Assembly: GCA_013115145.1 (NCBI GenBank)
Contig: JAAPAO010000231.1
Span: forward strand, 1 to 49,369
Reading direction: 5' to 3'
DNA length: 49,369 nucleotides
Origin: Perkinsus chesapeaki
Lineage: Eukaryota > Perkinsozoa > Perkinsida > Perkinsidae
Under the pieces are notes generated by a model. The model was not told the origin of the DNA. It searched no databases and was given only the letters and a program-made list of their open reading frames with translations. Made by a program: the position numbers and the translations under genes. Shown here piece after piece: positions 31,900 through 43,400 of this stretch. How positions within the stretch are numbered: position 1 is the first letter of the stretch; the number at the start of each line of letters is the position of its first letter.

Positions 31900-32287
31900 T
31901 GAGCTTTCCTCTCCACACAAACTCATTATTGTCTCCACACTACCTCTGCTGCCGGCTCCGCTACAACTGCTCGCATAGGTCTCTTTTTATCCCTTAGGGT
32001 CTAGTTAACAAATCTCCTACCGGGATTGGATGGTGGCAGGGGGTGCCGTTAGTTGATCTTTAAAATGCGTCTCCGATCACCACGGCACAGTCCTCTCGGT
32101 CACGCTGCGATACAGTATCATCATCACATGAGACCTTCCGGCGGGTAGCTTATTGATTCTTCCAGTGAGGGTAAATTTCCGACCGACTTTTGCTACAAAC
32201 ACTCCCAACATCCGAACAGCCATCTCGTCTTCTTTTCGGGGAAAAATCGTTAAAATATTTTATCGACTTGAAATCAGAATTGAAAGT
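31900..32287. other. intergenic, no gene recognised
   Basis: 3' flank of the fusion gene and 5' flank of the next gene; nothing else seen. Confidence 0.5.
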
Positions 32288-35200
32288 ATGTTCAGCGAAG
32301 CATTGTCGCAGCTAAGATGCTCTGTACTGCTCTGCCTTGTAAAAGTTGACCGAAATTTCGGGAGACTCTTATCGAGTTGTTGGAGATGTTGGCAGAGGAA
32401 AAGATATCTCCATCGAGTAGTAAAATCGCGGTTCAAGCTAAGATTTTCTCTTTATCCATGCCGAACTCCGCACCTGATTGCCGGTGTGCTGCTGATGCTG
32501 AGCTACCACAGTTGATCACGAAAAAGGCCGATGATAGTGAGGAGGAGTGCGAGTGGGATAGAAACATTGCCAAGGAGCCCGGAGGGAGAAATAGGGCAGT
32601 AAATGTGCATCAACAGGTAATAAGGGAAAGGGTGGAATTTTGTGCAGGTCCAAGAGGCTCTTGGATGGGGAGTTTGGTACTGCGAAATCCTAGTATGTGA
32701 TAAGATAATGATGATTGAATCTCAAGAAGGTTTTTTTCGTTATGTTATCTGAGCTGCGACTACAGCTTGCACAAAAATGGTGCTGGGAAAAGCGGAAAAA
32801 TTCAGATCGTCTCAGGCTAACCCTTAATTGGTTGTTTTCATACCACTCTCTCCGTTATGTAGATACAATTGAGGGGGGTCAGGTTGGGCACGCTATTACA
32901 AAATTCGATTGGCCTGTTCAAAGGTGAATCGCCGGAGGCCGCTGGTAGTAAGGGGCAAAGTGGGCTTTATGCTGATGATGGTGTTGGGCAGATGATGATG
33001 ACCCGTATAAGTTGTCGAAGGAGTGCAAGGAAGATCCTGGGCTTGATTATTTCCTGTCTCACGCATGGGTACGATGGCGAAGAGGAGAGTGCGCGATTGG
33101 GCGGGTTCATCTAAATAGTCTTGTGGACATGCGTTTCAAGGAGGGCCAAAATTCATTCTATCGCGGAGATATGATGAGAAATATCGAAGAGGCTTCAATC
33201 AAGAGGGCTCCGTGATCTCTGGTCACTTATAATGTCTCGACAGCTTGACTTACCTAGCTCCCTGGGGGAGCTAGAGAAGAGAAAGTAGATATAGGTATAG
33301 CTCTCCTAGGTAATATCACCCAAAGGCTCCAGGCTTCAGTTTCGGAACATTTCGGGTGGTCCCTGTACGGCGCAGCTTCGTCGAGCAAGGTCTGTTTCAG
33401 ACTATGTCATCGATCCCCAAGACGCTATTTTTGTTGGTCCATTTTAACCGTAAAGCTATGATAGTTTTATCGACCATTTTGGCGTTATTGGTGGGCATAG
33501 TGAAGCTGGTAATGTTTATTATGAAATATGATGGATGGATGATGTCGATGATGCCAGGCTCCATTAATGCGGGGGTGAGCTTGGATACGGTTGGAACCTC
33601 GAATGAACTAGCTAGTTCTGGGAGTAGTAGATACAGTGTATCGTATCAGTCGTTATATTACAGGGCGCGCAAGAAATTATTCGTCTTGAGCTCTTCAGCA
33701 AAACTAGGACGATTCTTTCTCGCATTTTATAAATTGGTTCGAGGGGCAGCAGCGTCTATGTTTCTGTGGATGGAAACACTTTAGCCGTACTTAATGATAT
33801 TAGTATTTACTTTTAATATTGTCATAACTTTTTACTTATTACAGTATGGTTAATGATATAGATAAACTCAACAGCAGCAAGAAGGGCTTTCCTTCGCTCT
33901 ATACCACATGATGATAAGACTCGTCCTGATCGAATTGTTATGAGAGCATGGTCTTTTTACGCAATCTCTACTAGATGCTCCTACACAGGCGCACGCCTTG
34001 TCTGTCCATGCCGAGCAGTTATCAGATATCTTTACATGTTATCTCTCAGATCGTTGGATACTTCCTTGGTCTGTTCTTTGGCCATTGGATCCTACCAACT
34101 CGAAAGAAGACAATATTTGTTGATAAGGCATGTATCAGACAGTGTCGTGCCCGGCACGATATGGAATATGATAAGGAGCTATTGGAGAAGGATAATCCTG
34201 AAGAGACTCATATTATGCCGGCAATGCGACAAAGGACACTCTCATCGGGCAGCAAGATCATGTCTGATCCGACGGACTGTCCGGCATGTTTGGAGATGAA
34301 AGCGGGAATTGACAGAATAGGTGGGTTAGTGGGATTCATTTGATGGGATGCTTTATACTTTGGGGAACTGTATGTATAAATCTCATCAGTGTGATGATCG
34401 GTAGTATGAGTCTCCCAATACAGTAACGGTGCATGGGGCTGTCTCCAGGCATTGGCTTTCATTATATCGAAGCGCGAATCAGAAGAAACGATAATACCAT
34501 ATTCGACTTGTAGTTGGTTCCCTATCAGAGTTATTTGATTGTCTCTCCCCTCGAATACCCCAACTTGTCCCTGTATATTAATACTCTTTCTTTAGGTGAC
34601 TATCTAGAGCATTCATCCACTCTCTTGGTGGTGCTGCATTGTGATTATTTTACCCGACTTTGGTGTGTATATGAGTTCGCGTGCTTCCTTCGACGCCACA
34701 AGCCTAAAGACATTCACATAATATCGCCACAAGGGGTTGCTTTATGTCTCATTGGTCCCGTCCTTATTATTACCTTGAAGGTTCTAAAAGGGAGCCTTCT
34801 CGAATCGGTAATATGCAACAGCTGGGAGAATTTTTCCCAACTTTTCCTTTTTTCATTACAATTTTTCCGGCATTACTCCCTCAACGTGCTTTGAGAAAGT
34901 CACCGATTTTTTGGCAAAAGTTCGGCACAATTTTCCCAAGTTCACACGCGAATTTTGGATTGGAAAAAGTGTGAAATTTTCGGGAATATTTTACCCTTTC
35001 AGCCCCACGAGTACATTGTATCATTCTTAACTGGCCTCGTATGGTTGCTAATCGATATGATAGCTGTTTGTGAGCTGTCAGATTATACGTCCAAGACACT
35101 TAGTGAAAATATTGGGGTAATAATGCAGGGTGCGGGGATCGAACTCGCGCCTTCTTACTGTTGAAGCAGGTACCTCTGCGGTCCTTTAAAATAGCGGAGA

Positions 35201-37018
35201 CGCATTGTGCATTTGAAAGTGATAGGGATTTGATATATGACAATATCGGTCAGGACTATGGCCGGGTAAGCAAATACGGAAGATGGCCGTAGTCGCCATC
35301 TTTCGGTAAATATCAATTTACACTACTAGTTGTTATACTTGTCGATGAAGGCAATGAGAATGGGAAAACTAAAGTAGTTGTGCTCTGTAGCTCGGGTTGT
35401 TGCCTTGGCTTATACACTCATTAGTCATAGGCTTGTTCATAATACCACTCTCAACAGGTTTATTGCATACAAACTCGTTACTAGATCCATCAAAATATTT
35501 AAACCAGGGAGTCTACAAAGGCTTCTTCTTAGATTACCCTCGCAGAGGGAATTAGGTATGCGCGCATGTACAAGGGCGCGGTCGGCGGCGGCCTTTTACA
35601 GATTTACTGTGCGTGCGATTTTGCTTGGTTTACTTTGTTTGTTCAACTTGTCGATCACTTTGCTCGAGGTAATCGGGAACAATATGCGCTCTTGGGATGT
35701 CATTAATACACCCCTTTTATATAACATCATTCTTCCCGAACGTGATGTCCACCGAGAACTTTATTTTTTCCGCAGTAGCAGTCGCTACTTAACATTTTCC
35801 TCCATAACTCGTGCTCACGAGCGTAATGTGTGAAATTGTAGAAGACCAGCTGTTTTTGCGAGGGAGTTTTCTGAGTAGTTATCCACCTTCAGATTAGCTT
35901 ATTTGAAAGCTTCATCCAGCAGCGTGTTAGCCAGTCCCTGATCGACGCCCATTTGCGCGTTCCCTGCCTTACTTGCATCGCCATGGCTATCCCCATCTTC
36001 TGGGCATCGACGGAAAGAACGGTGCAATGGGTCACAACAATGAGTGAGGTGGGTGTAAAAAGCGCGCGCCCTGGTGATCGATTTGCGGATTGGCTTCAGA
36101 TCAGTCATCCTGGGGCATTGATTGCAGCTGAGATGGTGATGGTAATTATATATATCAGTGTAACGTATCCAATAGCGGTGAGCATTATGATACGAGTTCG
36201 CCGGTGTCTCAAGTCTAAAATACTTCTCGCTCTTACCTTGACGTTGGGAGCATGTGTTGCCCAGGTAAGTGTTCGGTGGTATCTGATAGCGCTACTCCGT
36301 GGGGAGTTCACTGCTAAACTTGGTGGCGGCAGTTGCTGTTGGTTCCGACGAGCACACAATTATTCGTAAAATACTGACGCATCTTTTGGGGGCGCGAAAA
36401 GCACGGATCGAGCTTTGTGGGTGAATAGGAGTTTTCCTGTTTTTTCGTGGTAGGGAATATAGAATCATTGCAAGTGAAGCGGTGCAGCAAAGTTGTTGTA
36501 ACTTTGGCGAGACTGGCTTGGTGTTATTATAGGGGCATGATTTCGCCTTGTTGGAGCAGAAGCAAAATTCTCGTGAAGTCTTGCGATTTCAAGGAATGTA
36601 TTTTCACGATGAAGTCCATGATATGGATTTTCTACCGCAGAGTGTTCCTGTTTTTAGGTATTTGTGCGTAAGTGTGGTGAGAGTGGTCCTCAATGGTTCA
36701 CTTTAGTGATGGCTGTCACATTACTTCATGCCTTCACAGTTGCCTGGTTGCACCGCAATTTGTGGCCGGCTGGTATGCCCTCCCCGATAGATAAGTGTGC
36801 CCCCACGGTTCATTGAAGTCTACTACCTCGTCCTGCTTTTTTTTCTTGGCCTTACCGAGGAACTCAGCTCTGTTGTTCCGTTAGTCCCTCGCATTGGGCT
36901 GCTCCCATGTATTATTTCCTGGTTCCTCTCGAAGGCATCGTGTCACGTCTCTTGTTCTGAAGTCTGGTCGCTTCAAGGCGGGCATTGGAATTTTTGTGTT
37001 AGCATGGATAAGTGTTGA
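32288..37018 (+). CDS. multi-pass membrane protein with TIR-like signatures
   Basis: Exons I can support: 32288-32338 and 32377-32616 (acidic N-terminus), one ending 33068 (KEDPGLDYFLSHAW), 33401-33508 (FNRKAMIVLSTILALLVGIV, a membrane span), 34050-34328 (IVGYFLGLFFGHWIL, then KKTIFVDKACIRQ), about 34610-34790 (STLLVVLHCDYFTRLWCVYE, then FACFLRRH), 35003-35116, 35170-35248, one ending 35668 (AILLGLLCLFNLSITLL), and 3' exons to a stop near 37018 with more spans. DYFLSHAW, TIFVDKACI and the LLVVL...YFTRLWCVYEF segment match, in order, TIR boxes 1 and 2 and the region carrying the conserved W-C-x-x-E glutamate. Membrane spans lie between the boxes, which is unusual. Function unknown; several small exons between 33508-34050 and 35250-36800 are unresolved and the last exons are weakest. 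Confidence 0.65.
35117..35169 (+). repeat. tRNA-B-box-like intron, 53 nt
   Basis: GTAATAATGCAGGGTGCGGG then GATCGAACTCGCGCC to GAAGCAG. It is the whole phase-0 intron between SENIG and VPLRSFKIAE in the TIR-like gene. Antisense module; the complement GCGAGTTCGATCCCCGC forms a T-arm with 4 of 5 pairs. Confidence 0.8.
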
Positions 37019-37490
37019 GTGAAGTTAATTCAAAAGGTTCATCATTCAACGTCCGTGCGACCTCGGTGTAGTTTCGTAGAGATTGGACTTCGCGATTGAG
37101 GACCATTCGAATGCTCGTAGAGGATCGATACTTCTCTTTTGACTGGTAGCGCCACATGTCGGACTTTCTATTAATCGATATATTAGTATTTACGATAGTA
37201 AATGCATATAAATATAATATTTACGATTTTTATAGGATTGAAGACATAACTTACCCTTTCTTTCCGAACTTCCTGACCTATTTCAGCACGCTTCTCGGTA
37301 ATCAATAAGATGTCTCCGGGATTGATCTAGGATCTACCCGCAGAACACTCCTACCGAGTACGTTGTCGGTTACAACTTTGCAACGCAACTCGGCGCGCTA
37401 GGTTGGATTCTACAGGATAATTGGATCCTATTTTTAAATCTCGATTCCCTGGGCATTATCGTGATCTAGGTTTCCACTTAACTGCATATT
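37019..37490. other. intergenic, no gene recognised
   Basis: Partly AT-rich. No coding frame with support. Confidence 0.45.
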
Positions 37491-40400
37491 ATGGCGCCTC
37501 AGCTAAGTCCCCGGCGATCTCTGAAAGTATGTGTATTGGTGATGAAATCCCCGGGCAAATTTGCTGCGTCTTGAAAGTTTCAAGTTTCAAGTTGAAACTG
37601 TCTTTTCAGAATTATCTTTAATGTTCCCTCCTTTATTAACCCAATTGCCTGTAGAATTGCCTTTAATTTTCCCTCCTTTATTAACCCAATTGCCTTTAGA
37701 ATTGCCTTTAATGTTCCCTTCTTTATTAACCCAATTGCCTTTAGAATTGCCTTTAATGTTCCCTCCTTCATTAACCCAATTGCCTTTAGAATTGCCTTTA
37801 ATGTTCCCTTCTTTATTAACCCAATTGCCTTTAGAATTGCTTTTAATTTTCCCTCCTTTATTAACCCAATTGCCTTTAGAATTGCCTTTAATGTTCCCTC
37901 CTTTATTAACCCAATTGCCTTTAGAATTACCTTTAATGTTCCCTCCTTCATTAACCCAATGTGTTGGTCTTTGGTCCGTGGATGATGTTCAGACATGGCT
38001 CGAGTTCATAAATTTAAAACAGGAATATGGCCCAGCATTGAAGGCAGCTAAGGTGAGCTTATATCAATTTAATTTCTAAATTCCCGATCGTTTTGACTGC
38101 ATCCCAAAATGATTCAGTATTATGGGTCGACCCATCGCTCGAGCAACCGTCTCGAGTTTTCCTTGGCTTTCTCGATGAGCAGCATTTTCAACAATCGGTC
38201 CATTCTGGCTTCATAGCGATTTCTCGGTCACATGCTTGGTGATACAACTGTTCAGGTAGACGGAGCGAAGCTCGTTAGATTGACCGCTGATGTCGACGGC
38301 AATGTGTTTGGGTTGTCAACGGTTAATAGTGGCATGAGAGGGCTGCTTGAGCAAGCATTACGTCCTCTTCTCGAGGTAGGTGCAGTTTTCTAGGATCTCA
38401 CGTGAGTTCCCAGTTCAGCGTTTGCGAGTCATGAATAATAGATAGATTCTCAGCATTTGCTATACTATATATCTAAAGGATAATATATTCTTCACCCTAA
38501 ATAAATATAAGTAAAGGGCAGTGCAACTTCCTCTAATGTGAATTTACAGTTCAAGTATCGCAACAACTCGACGCAATAAAATAGAAAGATTCCTACTTCA
38601 TCAGTTCTCCGTTGATAGGTGTGGCTACACCACTCCGTTTTGGTGCCTCTAAAATTTCCATTGCAAGGAAGTAGTCGGAAAGTCCAAACGTCATAAAATC
38701 GAAGTGGTAAACGCTACACCAATGAATGGCTTTATCGGATACTGTTATTAGTTTTCTCGCTCCAACTCCCGTGATACTAAGGTTTAGCAATTGCTAATTT
38801 CGCGGTGATGGTCCAAAGGGTTCGTAGTAGGAATGCATCTGCTGTTTCACGTGGTTTTCTTACAGAATCTTTTACTGTATCTTTCTTTGAGTGAACCCTC
38901 GAGGGGCCATCGTGACCCTTCATACGAAGCCGTGTCAGGCTCACCATGAGAGTCGGGCATTCCCTCGGTCGCTGGCGTCGAAAGGAATATGTGACTGGGG
39001 AATAGAAGAAGTTCAAGAATGGCTGCAGCATTTAGGGCTCGGTGACAAATACGGCCCACCGCTCAGGGCTGCTGAGGTGTTCATCGCCGCTCACATGGAT
39101 TTACTGTGCCGGCCTTTGAGAGGCGGGTTAAACTTAATATCGGAATGCTTGATCATTTTGGACTATCCACCTTGCCTTCAAGCTAGCTGCTTCGCTATAT
39201 CACACTTGAGCTCTTCGCAAGATTTTTGACACGGCTGCTATCTTCTTCAGTATCTTAATTGGTTTGATCTTCTTACCACTTATCGGTGACATCGGCAAGT
39301 ACCTTATTTCTATGTCATATAACCAATATTATCAACTCTATATTATTGATATCACCACGACGTTAGAGTTGCTCCCTTTTATTTCTCTGCAGCACCACCA
39401 CCTCAGTCGGGAAAGGCCCCAGCACCTCCCGACCAGCTGCTTCCAGTCTTTGTCCTAACCGAGTTAATAGCTCTCAGCTGCTTCTTCACTTGACCGTTGT
39501 ACTGATACGATTGTGTAGAACGGCCGATATAACCGCCTAATAGCATTATGAAAAAGTAACTCTAATGCCTGCTCGTTCATAACGAATTTCTTATTGACAT
39601 TTTAATACCAACACTAATGATGATGACACCGCCTTTTTCGCTCAGGTGAAGGGTCTGGAATTGCTTTACATTATGTCGGGCATTCCGGAGAGCCCATTCA
39701 GAGAGAGAGGGGTTGGTCTGGAGACATTGGCGAAAGTTGAACAAGCGCTGAGGAAGAAGGTGACCTTGGAAGATGCAACGGTTTCATTTTTGTAAATTTC
39801 TTCATGGGATTTTCCCGCTTCGCTCTTGCCAATGTAAACACTCTAGTGTTCGGCAAATATGATACAAATGTTGAACTATGAGTTTTTCCATTCTATCTAG
39901 ACTATAGCCATCTTTCCGTTCTATTAAATAGCCTTCGACTCCCGCATCATTAGGTTGAATCCATTGAACGTAGCCAGGCCGGTGATCACCAGCATCACGG
40001 GGGGGATGTCAGTGTGAGTAGATTGATACTAGGGCAGCTGGAGAACGGTGCTGTCAGTGGGGAGGGTAAGTCGACGTTGCAAGAATGATGCTCTTCTGGG
40101 TTTTCCGGAGGAAATCGCTAATCGACTTTTTGAGCGGGGATAACGTTTGATTGATTATGGAAACCTCGGCTGTTCTCTGGGTAGAGGACTGCCGTGAAAA
40201 AATGACCTGAATTATTCACGTATATTACACCTCTTTAACGGAAGCTATATGGGATTCTCAGACTAAGAACCTTAGTGATGTCCCCGCTTCACTCTCACTG
40301 TGTTGTATCATCAAGTACCAAAGAGTATCATTATTCATCTGTCAGTTACATTCGACCAGCTTCGCCTTAGTGACACATTTGATTTCCGCAATGGTCGTTT

Positions 40401-43400
40401 GAGGTGTGGTCGCAGTCGCACAGGCAACGATGTGGTAGTCTTCGACAGTAAGTGTCGAACGCTGGTTGCATTGCGATCTTGGCTGCAGCTACGATGAGCC
40501 GCCATCATTTCGAAGTACATGTGGAAGGACCTGACTCGGAATCCGCCACGGTAGCTCAGCGACTCTTCAGGGGTCTACTGCCTGCTAATCTTTCACTGCA
40601 GTGTGCGCAGCTCCATTACCGCGCGCCCCAGTGTGTTGTTTATTCTACCAACGATTTTTTCGGGTTAATTTGTGATATATCATATCTCCTCGTCAATACG
40701 TCCCAACGCAAAATTTAGGCGCTCATCACCCGAGGAAGTGTAATGCTTAGATACGTGACATAAATAGTTCTACTGGTACTTTCGTAATGGTGCCTTACGC
40801 CAGGGTTGAGGCGGAGGACATCGACGACTTTCAATGTGAACTGCCGGCTCGACTCAGGCTCGGATGGAGTAAGTGCGGATGGAGTGATCTTACCCAAGCG
40901 CATCGTTGCAGTCGATTGCTACATGTAACTTAGGAATCGAAACACATTGGCCACCGAACTAACTAATCTAAAGTTGTTGAGTATTTTACGCCGTCTATCC
41001 GTCTACTAATGGAAAGTTAGTCGATTCTGTCGAAACCGGTCTTATCTTGTAGCACTGAGCGGGGCCTGTTGCTATCTTATAATATTTCGATTAACTATGT
41101 AATTACCATCCTAGTGACTGTCACGTTATATGATTGTCATTATTATGGTTTATTACATCTCTCAACTATATTGTATGTGATTGACTTACATATCTTGACG
41201 CTAAGAACTCTCGGCTGAGTTGGAGAGCAAATGTGCGTTTTAATCTCGGCAACAGAAAGCCTGAAAGTCTCATGGGAAGCTCAAAAAATTCATTTGACCA
41301 TGATGGAAATTAAACTTACAGTTCTTTAGTTAAACATGCAGCTCGTTTCCTGAATATCATCAGCCTCGTATGGTGCAGTAGTACTGAGGAAGGATGTTGC
41401 ACGGCGGTACACTTGGGGGCAGTCGTGGCGATACGGTTTAGTGCTATTCACGTTTTACGTTCAGGAACGGACGTCCACATTTCGACAAGGGAAAGTGAGG
41501 AGGGTGATGTGGAGATATACGTTGAAGTCGAAGTTGGATTCGGAGAAGATACTGGGCGAGGTTGGTTTGGCTAGTGTGCTGGCCCTACTAAAAGCTAGCA
41601 GTTGTGGGGAGTTTATACTAGCTCTATATGAAATATAATATCTCCTATCGATTGCCTTATTATCTCCATTATTAATAAGTATCTGATAGTTAGTGGCAAT
41701 GGAGTCTCCCAAAGCTAATTTCCGGTCGGCCAACGGCCCGCGGTAGGATTGAGTGGTGATATGCTTGGTTAAGATCTTTGGATGACCTGCTGTCTTCCCC
41801 AAGAGACACCTTAAAGGCATCCTCAGGCTCCCTACGGCTTACGGGTTCCATTAGTATTTGTCATTCAGTATTTGGACCATATCATTGCGACCAAGACGAG
41901 GACAGTGTGTCACTGATAGTTGGTAGAGATCCTGAACGGTGTTCGGTGGTGCTCATGGATCCGCAAGTTAGCAGTGTGCACTGTAAGCGGAGGAATTCGG
42001 GACTTGCTGCTGCTGTTGTATTTCACAATGTGACCACTGCGATGTCTTAGTTATTGGGCATTCATTTCTAGACTAGAAATGAATGGCCTGCTAAGGCGCC
42101 CAGTGCGCCTAACACTAGAAATTCTAGTGTTAGTGCTGGGTAGAGGAAACTTTATTATTTAGTGCAAGAAAAGTTTCTGGTTTAGTGAAGCCGTGACAGC
42201 TGGAAGGCATCTGATGATTTATTCCTTGCTGGGGTATCTGCTGCTGGGTGCCTCGGAAATTGCTCATCAAATTGCCATAGAACCTGTACTGTCTAGTAGT
42301 GACAGGTTGAAAGCTGACTAGGCTGCTGGGTTGCGCAGAATCCCTCAATGACCTCTCTTCGTCGGCGACTGGCGCGGGCGTATATTTTAACACTGAGGCG
42401 ATTCTGCCGGAAAACTACATATCTTGTATTGTGAATCAGGTGAAATTGTATGGTACCCATCTGATGAGGGGCTCATACGGATCAGGGACTTCTCAAGCAC
42501 TAATAGTAAGTACCTTAGAGGTTGAGTTATGTAGAGTTATCAGTAGGGACATGGCACAGAGTGAGGCCCTGGCCGAGTGATGGGCAGTTTATACCCTATA
42601 CAGTATATGTTGGTGATGTTATCAAGGTAAGGCTATATTTGAGGTACATCTGGCGATGATAGTGTCTTCTCCACAATGCGACGATTTAGCGGAAGCCTCG
42701 CTGTGTGTGACTAGGAAAAGGAGGGCCTTCAAATACAAACATCTATGGTTACTCTGTGACTTTTTGGTCGACAAAGATTTGCCTTCTCTGGCATCTACAA
42801 TGTGTTATGGATTACAGTGCTGAGCGTCCCGAGAGTGATCAAGAGGAGCTCATCTCAGTTCCGCTAGTCTTGGTTTAGATCACTTCAAGTCTTTTGCCCG
42901 CCTATATGCAGACGTCAACGCGTGTAGGATAGAAAGATGTCTATATTTTCGCTACTACTTACTAAGACGGTGACTCTGCCGTCAGCTAGTAGTCTCCTCA
43001 GCATTCAGATGTATTATCAATTATTCATTTCTAACCGTGGTAATCTCGCGGTTTCTAATATTCACTTTATCTGTCTTCCTGACTCTCATTTTGGCTATTG
43101 TATTTCACGTGCACGAGATGCCGCACGCCGAAAAGTGAGCATCCCCTCGTTCAGGCAGGAGAAGTCGCGTTCGTACTGTTCGACCGCCTTGCATGGTCGG
43201 ACGTTCCAGCAGGCATAGATGACCGCTCAGATGGCGATGCTAGTGGCGCTAGTTCTGTGGTGATTTCTCAAGATTTGCAAGATTTGTGACTTATGTCGAT
43301 GATGCAGGTGTTAGTGCCTACTCATCAAGACCTACCCCGGAGCCTGCCCCGGAGGACTCGGCACAGTCCTCGTCGGGGAAGTAGGAGGGCACCGATTCCG

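Noticed and set aside
37580-37996. 138-codon minus-strand ORF (GTLKAILKAIGLIKE repeats)
   Set aside because: A by-product of the 45-bp tandem repeat, whose period is a multiple of three; no start or flank supports coding on this strand.
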